The notes beneath the pieces are model-generated. The model did no database searches and was not told the DNA's origin. It saw nothing but the letters and a program-made list of their open reading frames with translations. Shown here piece by piece: positions 10,607 through 21,472 of a stretch of 64,000 nt of DNA (positions are counted from its first letter, which is position 1; each line of letters starts with the position of its first letter). The DNA lies in contig OX328126.1 in assembly GCA_946811695.1 (NCBI GenBank), positions 7,082,197-7,146,196 on the forward strand. Reading direction: 5' to 3'. A program made the position numbers and the translations under genes. The stretch is from Gonocerus acuteangulatus (taxonomy: Eukaryota > Arthropoda > Insecta > Hemiptera > Coreidae).

Positions 10607-11540
10607 AAAAAAGTCCGACTCGCAGGAACTGCATCATCTTAGCGCGGTTCCGTTTTTCTCCCTAGTCTAATTTGGAAAAATGAAAATAGAAGCAGTTATT
10701 ATTTTGGTTCCACCAGTCTTGAAAGGTCTTGATTTACGATCTTACCTGGAAGAGTCGACTAACACTAGAAACGGTCCCGATAGTTACAAGGTCTTGGAAT
10801 CTTGGAACTCTATATTTCTAACAATAAATTTTTTTTGTTATTTTACTTAACTAGTTTTATTGTCAAAGACATTATCCAACTATAAGCAATTAAATAATAA
10901 CAAGGAATAAAACAGACAAAAAGAACCGTTCGAATAAACGAAATCAATTACTTTAAAGTTTTAAGCACTTATTTCTCCGATTGACATCGCCTAATTAAAA
11001 CTTTCTTCAGAATCTTTTTTGTAGAGCATTTAGTAAGCTTTCGAATGGTAATCGTTCGTTTCCCAACATTGTCAACGGTTTGCGAGATATTAACGAAAGT
11101 ATACAAAGTTACCAAAACTTTTCTTGTTTGTTAATAAAATATTTTATTCTAACCCTTCCTTAACTCCAAACGTAACCAAAATTGCAACATATTAGTTTTA
11201 ATGAAAGTAGAACATGCAGAAAATGTTTCAACTGAATCCCATGATTCTAAGTACCCAAACCAAAAACGGTATTCAACAACTATTTTTCCAATTTTCTCGA
11301 AAACGGTTAAAGCTATCGCCTTGAAAATGGTTTCATTCGTTTTCCTAGCCCAAGAAGCCTATAAAACGAGCACTTACAAGCTTATGAACTCAAAAACGTA
11401 AGCGTTACTAAATTTTTTTGCGCGAATTTCGCCCCAAACGCCATCTTCCAGTAGACGGATTTTGCTGGTGAACGAACCTGATCTTTCAAATTTCATCAAA
11501 ATCGGACCATTCGTCGTCGACCTAGAGAGCGAACAGACAA

Positions 11541-11623
<83 letters not shown>

Positions 11624-11760
11624 AATTTGAACCACCATCACTTTCGGTCTCTAGGGGTTCTGAAACGCAAAATTTTCTAGTCGGCACTACTGGATTGCGT
11701 CATGAGGTCAACCTTATAAGCGGGGTTCCTCCCTATGGGGGAGGGAGGAACCGCACTAAA
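10607..11760 (+). mobile_element. H1 family element, full length (reference copy)
   Basis: The most complete uninterrupted copy, about 1.15 kb. The 5' end AAAGTCCGACTCGCAGGAAC leads into TTAGCGCGGTTCC. The interior has no significant ORF. A (TA)n tract lies at 11540-11621. The 3' end has the stem-loop CCTCCCTATGGGGGAGGGAGG and then GGAACCGCACTAA, which is nearly the reverse complement of TTAGCGCGGTTCC. Subterminal inverted repeats, a 3' hairpin close to a CTAA end and an internal microsatellite are the hallmarks of Helentron-associated DINE-1-like elements. Open frames across the (TA)n tract are artefacts. Confidence 0.65.
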
Positions 11761-11762
11761 AC

Positions 11763-11935
11763 TCAACCCCTCTAAAAATATATAAAAATTTTGATATCAC
11801 AAAAACCTTTCTTAGCGAGTGTTCCTAAAGGGAGTATCCATGCAAAATTTCCATTTTTTTCTGTCTAATGGTTTGGGCTGGGTGATGATAGTGAGTGAAT
11901 GAGTGAGTGGTATTTGACAAATATATAGTAGATTA
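11763..11935 (+). repeat. Dispersed 3'-end repeat
   Basis: CCCCTCTAAAAATA...TTTGGGCTGGGTGATGATAG...GTATTTGACAAATATATAGTA recurs at 39430-39605 and, in part, at 10175-10310. The ending resembles that of a rolling-circle family, but the start was not found. Confidence 0.5.
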
Positions 11936-12164
11936 AATAATGTTACCTAAAAATTACGTAAATCAATGATAATTTATAATTCTTTATGAGTTCTTGATTA
12001 AATAAATTTAAACTCATTAATAAATGAGAAAGAATTTCGAGTTAGTGTTTCAATTTTATGGTTCAATGGCCAAAAAGGGTAGTTATGTTATAGCTTGCAT
12101 AAAAAATCATTACATTATTTTTATTTAATAGCGTTAACCTATTTAAGTTAGCATTTCCTTTAAG

Positions 12165-12672
12165 GGGAAAACATTTAGAAACTCTGCCATTACAGAAATA
12201 GCAATTAAAAATAATTCGTAATGTATCGTCGTTTTAAAACCTAATCGTATTTTATGGAATATTGTTAATTAATAGAATGTTAAGAATTATTTAATAATAA
12301 TAACTTTTATATAATTCTAATGACCTAAAAGTTGATACGCTATTAAAATAAAATATAAAAAATTGTATAACCAATATTTGGCAAATTATTGATAAATATT
12401 ACTTAAATATTAAGCATTCCCTAAGTTGCTAAATCATGAGCCTACTTGAATCAATGCTTTAGAGCCCAAATACCCTAAACATTTTAATTGAAATTTTAAA
12501 ATTTAAAAATTCCGCCATTACAAAAGTAGCAATTAAGAAATACTTCGTAATGTATCGTCGTGTTAAAGCCCAATCCTATTTCTTCGGAATATTGGTAATT
12601 ATTAGAATTTTAAAACTTATTTATTTATAATAACTTCTATTTTTAATGGCCTAAAAATTTACATACTATTAC
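12165..12672. repeat. Diverged duplication, spacing about 320 bp
   Basis: 12175-12350 and 12495-12672 share CGCCATTACA-like, TAGCAATTAA, CGTAATGTATCGTCGT and TAATGGCCTAAAA-type blocks in the same order. The first ends TAATGACCTAAAAGTTGATACGC, the tail found on SINE-A and SINE-5S. Both may be old SINE-tailed copies. Confidence 0.5.
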
Positions 12673-12740
12673 CTCTTTGGAAGCAATCGATTCTGAGCTT
12701 TACGTAAATGCACAATAAAAATGAAAAGACTATCTTAATA

Positions 12741-12934
12741 GCCAACGGCCATAGCCACGTTGTATGCACCGGTTCCCATACATCACCGAAGTTAAGCAAT
12801 GTCGGGCGTGGCCAGTACCTGAATGGGTGACCGACCACGTGCCGTTGGCATTATAAAAGGTTGGCAACCTGTAGATAGCTCGATGTTAGTAGCCAAATTG
12901 TTGATACGCCGTTAAACACACACACACACAAAAA
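12741..12934 (+). mobile_element. 5S rRNA-derived SINE (SINE-5S)
   Basis: 12741-12849 is a 5S rRNA-like head. It starts GCCAACGGCCATA and ends GCCGTTGGC, so the 5' and 3' ends can pair as in 5S rRNA. It keeps the internal promoter region: AAGTTAAGCAATGTCGGGC (box A part) and GGGTGACCGACCACGTG (towards box C). The head passes directly into GGTTGGCAACCTGTAGATA and GTTGATACGCCGTTAAA followed by (CA)n. That tail, which a genuine 5S gene lacks, identifies a SINE3-type element rather than a working rRNA gene. Read-through transcription by RNA polymerase III is plausible from the preserved promoter. Confidence 0.85.
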
Positions 12935-14085
12935 ACTATGTTAAATTAATTAAAATATAATTAATTAAAAAAAACATGCTTCTTGAAGTCATAATGATCA
13001 AAAAAACTGTAATTATAAAAAATATACTTATTTTCCTTACAACACAAACTAAAATGAATAATTTGTTTCTTGCATCTTTGGTTGAATAATAAAATAAAAA
13101 CTAAAAATTACTCTGCATGCTTCTTATAAAATATTATTATAAATCTGAGCATGTTTCATGCATCCACAATTGCACTACAATATACATATGCTTATAACTA
13201 AATATATATACATTGCTTAGGCTGCTACTTGCGAAAGTAAATATTATATCTAGTGTGGCCTGGCATCAGTGAATCCCACTTGACACTTTTAACACTATTT
13301 CACAATAGCACATGGTGTACTCCCATCCATTAGCCGGCATTACCACCCATGCTTCTCATTACCCGCAATTTTGTATTTTCGCGGGTTCACACTCCAGAGA
13401 TATGCATAGAGGTAGGAAGTACGTAGTATGACCTTGACGGTGGTGGTGGATCTCACCTCGCTGCTACATAACCAATAGTTATTATTGCTGAAATTGGTTA
13501 AATATTAAACATTCCATAAGCTGCTAAATCAAAAGCCTAGTCGAATCAAAGGTTTATCGCCCAATTTGTGAATTGGTGACCTATGAGATAATAAGAATGA
13601 AATGTTAACCAATGACCACCAGTTTTCGCTTTGAATCATTGCATAAGGAGCAAAATATCAACTCCAGTCTCTTTGCCATCAAGTTATTTTCTCGTTACTA
13701 AAGTGAAATTTAACATTTTAATTAACTTATTTCATTTTTTTTGTAGCATTGTTACGTGCTAAAAGTATGTTGCCGAAAAAAACAGGGAACATTTTTCTTC
13801 ACATATCAAATTTTTAATCATTATTGATCAGTCTCAAAAATTACTGATTACTCTTAATCATTACTCATCATTTATTTGTCAGGAGTAAATTATAATTCCT
13901 TAGATTTTTGTTTACACTTAAAAAATTTATCCTCTCTTCTAGTTAATCAAGTCTAGTAAGTAACGCTGTAGAATGTTGGACATTAGGTCAAATTAATAAT
14001 AATGTGATATTTTTTCTAAAAATTATTCTCAAAGCATATTTATGTTCCTGAATTTGAGCGGAAGGCTCTAAACGAATGTTTTTCT
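12935..14085. other. Unassigned AT-rich sequence
   Basis: 13500-13560 (AAATATTAAACATTCCATAAGCTGC) resembles 12405-12475. 13230-13470 is less AT-rich but shows no frame or RNA feature. Around 13840-13880 there are repeated ATTACTCAT-type motifs that return at 14330-14450. Confidence 0.45.
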
Positions 14086-14092
14086 CTTTACA

Positions 14093-14265
14093 GGTACCCA
14101 TTAATAAATTAATTAATTAATTAAAACTGGGTGAGCTTAGGGACGGTCTGAGACCCCAAATCCAACCCTCGAACGACGTCACTTACAGATAATCTTTAGT
14201 GCACGCTCGGGTTTTGAACCTTGCTTGAGTGCTCTACCACTGAGATAACTTCATCCTCCATGGAA
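14093..14265 (-). mobile_element. SINE-B fragment
   Basis: Minus-strand tRNA-like head at the right (CTCTACCACTGAG corresponds to an A box, GGTTTTGAACC to a B box) and the GTACCCATTAAT...CTTAGGGACGGTC body. The distal tail (CAGTCCCGTAAC) is missing. Confidence 0.65.
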
Positions 14266-14455
14266 ATAAAATATATGTTTTGTCTTTCCTAATTAATTAA
14301 AAGTCATTCCACATTCTGTTAATCATGATTAAGCGAGTAATGAGTGAATTACTCATTGATCACTCATCACTCTTGGCCATGACTAGTTTAATCATTACTC
14401 ATAATTAATGAATAATTTACTCTTTACTCGTTTTCACTTACTCGAGTGGTTGCTC

Positions 14456-15015
14456 TAAAAAAGATCATCTTTATGTGCAATCATAAAGTTCTAAGCTTTT
14501 GTAAGCCAGGCATACGGGACTGGCTGGTTTCAACTAATCGGCATGTGCTTCCGTCCAATAGAAAACTTACTTCATCGGAACGAATTGTCTGCAAATAGCG
14601 CAGTAACAGCCCTGCTTAAAGAAGAAATTAACATTCACTGCCAATTATCACGAAAACTGCCATCATTTAACTGTCAGAATTAACCTTTTAGCCTCTTAGT
14701 TTACAAATAGCGCTTTTTTTCCTTATCCTTTGAAGACTGTTTGATTAATGAACAAACTGCAGCAAAACAAAGACACCAAGGAGCTTAGGACCAAAATTAG
14801 ACAAGTTATAATCTCCGGTCCGAGGCGTCAAAATAAATAAACGAAAAAACGAAATATGGAGTCAATTTATCATTTCTCTGATTTTTCTAAACAGCCAACG
14901 TTTTACTAATGTCTTCTCTACATCGGAACTACATAACTAACACCTGAATATATCTCAACTTGATGGCAAAACGAATCGTCTGGTACTAAATAGACGGCAC
15001 TTTGCTAATCTCGGC
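14456..15015. other. Unassigned sequence
   Basis: No frame or repeat recognised, apart from a SINE-like tail that begins at about 15018. Confidence 0.5.
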
Positions 15016-15017
15016 GC

Positions 15018-15041
15018 TAATGACCTAGAAGTAGATGCGCC

Positions 15042-15100
<59 letters not shown>
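15018..15100 (+). mobile_element. SINE 3' tail with 57-base A run
   Basis: TCGGCGCTAATGACCTAGAAGTAGATGCGCCGT followed by A from 15044 to 15100. This is the tail of SINE-A without a tRNA-like head. Confidence 0.7.
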
Positions 15101-15102
<2 letters not shown>

Positions 15103-15747
15103 AATATTATTTTTATTATTTCAACAAAAAATCTTTTGTGTCAGAATGAAGTGACGGAATGTTTCCTCTGGACTGCAAGTGTTCATCCATGGGCTGAAAT
15201 GCAAGTTTCTTCCCGCAAGCTGCTCAAACGGTTGACAAGCTAGAACTGAGTAATGCGTGAAAGGGTAGAACACCACTCGTCACTGTAGGCGTGGTTGAGG
15301 TTTTCCTTGGACTACCTGAGGTCTGTGGGCCGTAGGGTTTCCCGGCAATTTCTTACAAGGCGAAATGCTGGCTATGGCGCACTCTGTCTGCTATAGGAAG
15401 CACCTACATTGGTCCCGATCCGAAAAACAAAAACAAGCATCTAAATGGAGGTGCCTACATTGTTTCCGACCCGACCCGATCCGATCCGATGATTACCGAT
15501 TCTCGGCTACTCAAACTTGTTTGTTTCTAGACCGATATCGGACTGACGACGTTTTTGTCTTTCGAAAAAGTCTAGTTTGACTGCGAAAGCGGTAAACCCG
15601 AATCACAGAAAAAATTGTAATTTTTTTTTTTTTTTTCATTTTATGAAAAAAAAATAACTTACCCATTGGAAATTCTGGATAATTTCCTTCAGAAATATGT
15701 TTTTTTACCATGATGCATATGTGTCTGTTTTACGGGATATTCATCAT

Positions 15748-15780
<33 letters not shown>

Positions 15781-15865
15781 ATTACTAGATTTAGTAACGA
15801 TTTTAAAACAAACATAAATTCATTGTTTTATTTCTTCATATTGTCATAATGTCATGTCTTATTTT
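15101..15865. other. Unassigned sequence with a short (TA)n
   Basis: 15400-15540 contains CCTACATTGGTCCCGATCCG and a CCGATCCGATCCGATG run that partly resembles, inverted, 39840-39940. A (TA)n tract is at about 15750-15775. The open frames at 15365-15711 show no domain. Confidence 0.4.
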
Positions 15866-15867
15866 TT

Positions 15868-16015
15868 TTTTCTTATTTTTCTGGCACACCGACATCCATG
15901 GAGCTGCGAATTTTCTCAACAAGCCTTGAAATGAGAAAATTCATGCCACCGGTCCCCACCATCCCCCTCGTGAAAATCTAAGGCGTCAGCCACTAGACCA
16001 CGGGGAGAGCCTCCA
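15868..16015 (-). mobile_element. Diverged SINE-A copy
   Basis: Minus-strand order tail to head: CACACCGACATCCATGGAGC, GAGAAAATTCATGCC, then CTAAGGCGTCAGCCACTAGACCACGGGGAGA, matching the tRNA-like head of the SINE at 43849. It is more diverged than the other copies. Confidence 0.6.
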
Positions 16016-16044
16016 TGTCTTATAATCCTTGCATCAAATTTACC

Positions 16045-16325
16045 AGTTAAAACATTGGCGTATATAAGGGGGGCTCAGGGGGCTGGAGCCCCTCCCGAAA
16101 TTTTTATTTGATCGGTAAAAATTTCATAAAACCCTTAAAAATAAATTAAATAAGATCATTTAGTTCATAAAACATATTCTATTTTGGGTGTAATAGCGTT
16201 TAAGTTGGCTAAAACTCTTCCAAGATCTAAATTGTTAGTATTCCATACACCGGAAATGGTCTCAGCCCCTGAAATTTTCCCAGCCCCCACCGAAATTATT
16301 CTCTATATACGCCCATGAGTTAAAA
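16045..16325. mobile_element. hAT-type MITE with 8-bp target duplication
   Basis: AGTTAAAA at 16045-16052 and 16318-16325 are identical 8-bp flanks. The 265-bp element between begins CATTGGCGTATATA and ends TATATACGCCCATG, imperfect inverted ends. An 8-bp duplication is the mark of hAT-superfamily insertions. It is non-coding, with G-rich and C-rich subterminal blocks that can pair (GGGGGCTGG / CCAGCCCC). Confidence 0.72.
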
Positions 16326-16934
16326 TCTAGCCTACAAATAATCTAGTAACTTTTAGATACCGCAATATATTGTTTAGAAAATAGTTCTATACAAAAATTA
16401 CTCTACTTTTTACTCAACTTTAGATGAATGTTCGCTTTCTATTTCTTTATTATAAATTACTACTAGTTGCTAGTAGATTAATCAACAGCTGACAAGAGGA
16501 ATACACTAGTAATGATGTCTGTATTGTGAAATAGTTCCGAACCATAGATGGATTCGTCTAGGATTGCCTAAGGGGCTGGATAGGTTGTGACATTTACTAG
16601 GAACAACTTGTCGGTTCATCCTTCCTTATAGGTTCAGAAACGCAGGAGCTGCGTCTTCTTGGTGTGTTTCCTTATTGTGGTTATCTCTCACGTGGTAGGT
16701 TAGAATTATATTAGCTTGGATTATTGTTGACCCCTACCCTCCGCAGTATGGAGTGTAAATCGGCCTTATTTCCTATTGTACTTGTCCCAAAATGGTCAAA
16801 CCTTAACCCTTACTAGGCGGCAGCCCGCAAGACCTTAGATGCCCCTGGAGCGGAGCCCGTTTCGCTCTCCTGGTTCCACAGGACGGCATTAGTATAGCTG
16901 AGTCTACACCACTCATCTCTTCTCATCTCTCCTA

Positions 16935-16936
<2 letters not shown>
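16326..16936. other. Unassigned sequence
   Basis: 16640-16680 (AACGCAGGAGCTGCGTCTTCTTGGTG) resembles the first bases of H1/H2, which suggests a third, diverged family end. Nothing else is recognised. Confidence 0.4.
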
Positions 16937-16987
<51 letters not shown>

Positions 16988-17235
16988 GTCCCGTAATGAT
17001 TCATGACCATACGGCACACTAGGGAGATAGTTTGGTCAGTACTATGCTCCGGCCGCCTGATTTTCCCCTTGGATGCTTCGACTGCTGGAGTCATTAGCAC
17101 CTAAGGTACCCATTGATAAATTTATTTAAGGCTGGGTTGGCCTAGGGACGGTCAGGGAGGCCGAATTCAACCCATGAACGAAGACACTAGAAGAAAAAAT
17201 CTCTAGTATTTTCTCGGGTCAATACGTTTCTCTCC
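16937..17235 (-). mobile_element. SINE-B, with long A run
   Basis: An A run (16939-16984) precedes TCAGTCCCGTAATG. The body CATACGGCACACTAGGGAGATAG and CTCCGGCCGCCTGATTTTCC matches the copies at 18073, 28746 and 63936. The tRNA-like head at the right end is degraded. Confidence 0.7.
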
Positions 17236-17244
17236 TAATACGTT

Positions 17245-17552
17245 TTCGATATTTCTTACTTAAACGTAAGCGTTACGATATTTTTTGCGCGAATTTCGCT
17301 CCAAATGGCATCTTGCGGTGGAAGAATTCTGCTGGTTAATGAACTTGACCTTAGAGACGAAAGATTTTTGAACCAAATTTCATCAAAACCGAACCATTTT
17401 TGAGACACCTAGAGAGCGAACAGACAAGTATATTATTGATCTATGGGATCTAAAACATGAAATTTTCGTGCCGGTACTTCCGGATTGCGTGATGAGGTCA
17501 ACCTTATAAGCGGGTTTCTTCCCTAGGGAGGGAGGGAGGAACCGTGCTAAAA
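17245..17552 (+). mobile_element. H1 family fragment (3' part)
   Basis: Runs from CGTAAGCGTTACGATATTTTTTGCGCG to GGAGGGAGGAACCGTGCTAAAA. It retains the stem-loop and inverted subterminal end but carries only a remnant of the (TA)n tract. Confidence 0.6.
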
Positions 17553-17679
17553 GAAAAAATAAGAGAAGTTATTTATACCAAAACCCCCTTAAAAGGATTT
17601 TCACAGAATTAATATTATTTATTATTATTCGTTTAGTAATAAAGTCTCAGTGTCTTTTTTCTAAAAAAAAAATTATTTA

Positions 17680-17880
17680 AGCGCGTTTCCTCCGTGCCTA
17701 CACGGGGAGGAAACCCGCTTATGAGGTTGACCTCAAGACGCAATCCGGAAGTGTCGACTAGAAAATTTGACCTTTTAGAACACATAGATCACGATAATAA
17801 CGGTGGTTGGAATTTGTATATATGTACGTATATGTATTTGTCTGTTCGTTCTCTCACACGCTCAAAAATGGTCCGATTTT
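17680..17880 (-). mobile_element. H1 family fragment (3' part, inverted)
   Basis: Minus-strand counterpart of the H1 3' region: GCGCGTTTCCTCC, a hairpin variant, TTATGAGGTTGACCTCAAGACGCAATCCGGAAG, then CACACGCTCAAAAATGGTCCGA. It abuts the 3' end of the H2 element at 17881. Confidence 0.6.
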
Positions 17881-18027
17881 TAGCACTTTCCTCCGAAGGA
17901 AAGTAGCTATTGAGGTTGGACTCATGACGGAATTTTTGAAAAATTTCTTCAAATCTTTATCGATCCTACCTAGTAGACACCGAAAATGACCCCCGTTAAA
18001 ATTTATATATATCTATATATATATATA

Positions 18028-18079
<52 letters not shown>

Positions 18080-18300
18080 CAGTCCCGTAACAGGCCACAA
18101 GGGCCCAGAGGGGCAGATACTGTAGAGGTATCTGATTCTTGACCATACGGCACACTAGGGAGATAGTGTGGTCAACACTATGCTCCGGCCGCCTGATTTT
18201 CCCCTTGGCTGCTTCGACTGCTAGAGTCATTAGCACCCAAGGTACCCATTATTAATTAAATTAATTAAAGGCTGGGTGAGCCTAGGGACGATCTGGGACC

Positions 18301-18373
<73 letters not shown>

Positions 18374-19433
18374 CTGTTAACACGATAGCGGCCAGAGTTT
18401 TGGTTTTTTCGTCACGAAACTTGGTATATAGCATTCAATTAGCAAACGATTGAACGAGTTCGTTAACCACCAAAGTCGGTCCACCGGAGGGGGGGGGGTT
18501 TACCCCGAACCCAAAACACTAATTTGACTATGTCAGCCGTAATATTTGTTATATTTCAACGAAACTTGGTATTCGTAGTGGTAATGTAGAGAGAAAAGTG
18601 AGATATAAAAATGAACTAAATCAGTTCATTAGAAGGGGGGGTTTACTCTGGACCCACAATACCAATTCGCCACTACCAGCCGTGATTTTTGGTATATTTC
18701 GACGAAACTCGGTATTCGTAGTGGTAATCCACAGGTAAACATGTGTTGTAAAAATAAACTAAATCGGTTCATTAGGAGTGGGGGTTTACTCCAGACCCAC
18801 AATACCCATTCGCCACTACTAGCCGTGATTTTTGGTATATTTCGACGAAACTCGGTATTCGTAGTGGTAATCTACAGGTAAATATGTGTTGTAAAAATAA
18901 ACTAAATCGGTTCATTAAAAGGGGGGGTTTACTCCGGACCCCAATTCCTAATATACTCATACCGGTCGTAATTTCTGCTGTATTGTAACGAAACGCGGTA
19001 TACGTCGTGGGTAACTCATGAGAAAGAAGTGTTGTAAAAATGAGCTGAATCGGTCAATCGGAAAGCGGGGGTTTAATTTGTAATATATTTCAATAGAAAA
19101 GCCCGCCAGCCGTAGGTTCACAAAGCCGCCGCAAGGAGCGCTTTCTACCTAGAGACGCTAGAGTGACTGTATCCTGTTCCTGCGTTAGGTCAAAATACGA
19201 TAATATGAGTTTTTTTGTATTTATTACGTAGTGTAATAGGTACCATGTGTAAACATAACTCTGGAAGCAAATTAATAATTGATCAGTTACTCATTACAAA
19301 TTTAAAAGAGAACTATTCATGTTTTTATTTTATTTATGTAGGATATTTTCAGCAAATTGTTTTGGAAAGCAGTCTACAATAACCAAATTCTGAGGAAAGT
19401 GCTTAGTTATGCAGCTCCTGCGTGACGGACTTT
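17881..19433 (-). mobile_element. H2 family element, full length, with nested SINE-B
   Basis: On the minus strand it starts AAAGTCCGTCACGCAGGAGC at 19433, followed by CTAAGCACTTTCC. It ends with the stem-loop ACTTTCCTTCGGAGGAAAGT and GCTAA at 17881. Between lie tandemly related blocks (TCGGTTCATTAG, GGGGTTTACTCC, GTGATTTTTGGTATATTTCGACG), the (TA)n region, and the SINE-B at 18073-18302 inserted in that (TA)n. The organisation equals H1, but the subterminal repeats are different in sequence. No coding potential. Confidence 0.62.
18073..18302 (-). mobile_element. SINE-B inserted in (TA)n of the H2 element
   Basis: AATCAGTCCCGTAACAGGCC to CTAGGGACGATCTGGGACCCC. It lacks the tRNA-like head at the right, where (TA)n resumes (18304-18363). 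A short hairpin CACACTAGGGAGATAGTGTG lies inside. Confidence 0.7.
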
Positions 19434-19439
19434 ATTAAA

Positions 19440-20080
19440 TTTGGTGCGAAAATCTCTCGTCTAATTTAAAAGTTCAAGTTCGATAACCAGCAAAATCTAT
19501 AGAAATAAATATTACTGAGCCACTGAAATAATTTAAAAAAAATTAACCGAATTTTCTCAAAGTCATTACTTACATATGATAGTTACTAATCATATTTTTT
19601 CCTAATTATTTGGTATATTGTCGCAGTCTAAACCCCTGAGTTTCTCCTCTGATACACGATTTAAAAAAAAATAACCATTAATCCGACGATTTGGTCGAGA
19701 AATCATCACTTCAGAGCCTGTTAGGATTGCCTTTGGCCTTATTGCTAACAGAATTCTTCGAAAATGATTCGTCTATTATTACCAAAAGGAAATTCCAAGC
19801 CTTAAGCAGAATTAAGATCACTCACCTGTAACGAATCTGGAAGAGATAGTTCTACGCCAATATGATAATTGGAGGAAGTTTAAAAGATTCATACATATTC
19901 TCATAATAATGGCCGTACTAACAGCTCCATCTTGAACTGCAACCTAGCAACTACAGGATGTTAATGTTCCTAATCTCTGTTATCTAAGACATTTAGACAT
20001 TACACGCATGCGTAGTGATTGCTACTCTTATCAAGGCTAATCTTTAGCCTATATTTCTGATAACTTCAGCAATTAACTAT
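19440..20080. other. Unassigned AT-rich sequence
   Basis: No frame, terminus or tandem repeat seen. 19440-19500 resembles a short minus-strand H1 piece (AAATCTCTCGTCTAATTT). Confidence 0.45.
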
Positions 20081-20231
20081 ATTAGGTAAAAATTGCAGGT
20101 TTATGTTCACTCCTTTTCAATTTATTTTTGTTTACTTTTTTTGTTTATTATAGCATTAAATACACTTCTATATATCATGTTTTGGTTGGTGAAACTTTTT
20201 TATTCCGTGCTAAATTTAAATTTCATTTAAA

Positions 20232-20536
20232 ATGGATCTCCCAAGACACCAACTGTTCCATGTTATGCTTTGGGAATTCCATAAAGGAGAAAATGCTGCT
20301 TCAATTTATCCAAAAATTATTCAAATAATTGCTAAAAATGTCATTGGTGAGCGACAAGTGTAGCGGTGGTTTGAACGATTTCGAGCGGGAAACCGTAAGC
20401 TTGAAGACTAGCCTCGTACAGGTCTAGCAAGAGAGCTTGACGACCCACTCCTGCAGGCTACTGTAGAAGAAAATCCTGTTGTAACTGTCGAAGAGCTAGC
20501 AGAAAAACTTGGATCGACACATTCTACACGGCGTTG
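20232..20536 (+). pseudogene. mariner transposase N-terminus, broken
   Basis: From ATG at 20232 the frame encodes the paired helix-turn-helix DNA-binding region of a mariner transposase: MLWEFHKGENAASIYP, then RWFERFRAGNRKLED, then VTVEELAEKLGSTHSTRRW. Two in-frame stops (before RWFERF and after LED) disable it. It breaks off at about 20536, before the linker and the D,D(34)D catalytic domain. The right side is an AT-rich inverted-repeat region with a nested SINE. I did not find a convincing terminal inverted repeat. Confidence 0.82.
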
Positions 20537-20544
20537 GGCAAAAA

Positions 20545-21353
20545 TCATTCAGAATAATGAATAATCAATAAATCTGTTATTTCATTCTGAATAATGAATA
20601 ATTTTATTCATTATTGAATAAAAAAAAATGATTTATCGAATGAAAATTTTTATGGAATGAAAGTTATTTATTGGAATGAAACAATTTTTTTAATTAAATT
20701 GATTAATTTGACTGAAATTTTTCGTTAAACACAAGTGTTTTTTTGGACAATCTTTTCTAATAAAAACGACTAACGTTATTTTTTTTTTATTTTTTTATTT
20801 TTTTTTTTTTTTAACGGCGCATCTACATCTAGTTCATTAGCGCCGACATCCAGGGTGCAGCGAGGAATTTTACCAGCGAGCCATGGGATGATAAAATTCC
20901 TGCCGGAGGTTGGGAATCGAACCCACCATCTCTCGCTTATGAATCCAAGGCGCTAGCCATTAGACCAAGGGAGACCCCGACTAACGTTATTAAACTATTT
21001 CTTACTTTTAATGAAAATTATTTATTAATGTGATATTGTTTAGTGAATTAAAAGAAGCTGAGTTTGTTCTTCCAAGAACCACATTATTTTAAATTTATAA
21101 AAATAATGAATGAAGAATGAAAAATAATTAATCTACCATTAAATAAAAAAAAATCAGTCAATGAATAACTGTATAAATAAATACATTTTTATTCACTAAA
21201 AATGTATTGAATAATGAGCTAACCGTGTTATTCATAGAATAAAAATAAACCAGTGGATGAATAACTTATTCAATGAATAAATTTTTATTTAATGAAAATT
21301 TATTTGAATGATTATTGAATAAAAAAGTTATTCAATAATGTCCTACTCTGATT
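20545..21353. repeat. AT-rich element rich in TTATTCA/GAATAA motifs
   Basis: Dozens of GAATAA/TTATTC motifs on both strands, with outer ends CAGAATAATGAATAATC and GATTATTGAATAA...CTACTCTG that are partly inverted. It may be a hAT-like non-autonomous element, but no 8-bp flanking duplication was visible. SINE-A (20781-20978) sits within it. Confidence 0.45.
20768..20991 (-). mobile_element. SINE-A with 13-bp target duplication
   Basis: GACTAACGTTATT at 20768-20780 and 20979-20991 flank a minus-strand SINE. Reading the minus strand: GGGGTCTCCCTTGGTCTAATGG (A-box region), TTCATAAGCG (CAT in the anticodon position), GGTTGGG then TTCGATTCCC-type B box, then the GGCGCTAATGAAC...GATGCGCCGTTAA tail and A run. 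The clean duplication shows a fairly recent LINE-mediated insertion. Confidence 0.88.
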
Positions 21354-21472
21354 TTACAGTCCACCGACATTACTTATGGGATGACCTGATATATTATTAC
21401 ATCCATATATCGAATTTGCTAAGGTCCAAAGAGTATATAGGTTATGCTACTGCATATTTTAATGTAAGCCAT

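Noticed and set aside
12741..12849. A functional 5S rRNA gene
   Set aside because: The 5S-like part runs straight into a SINE tail and (CA)n, has several changes from a standard 5S, and lacks a T-run terminator directly after its end.
15365..15711. Small overlapping genes
   Set aside because: No domain, no start context, low-complexity T/A runs; a weak inverted relation to 39.8 kb suggests repeat sequence.
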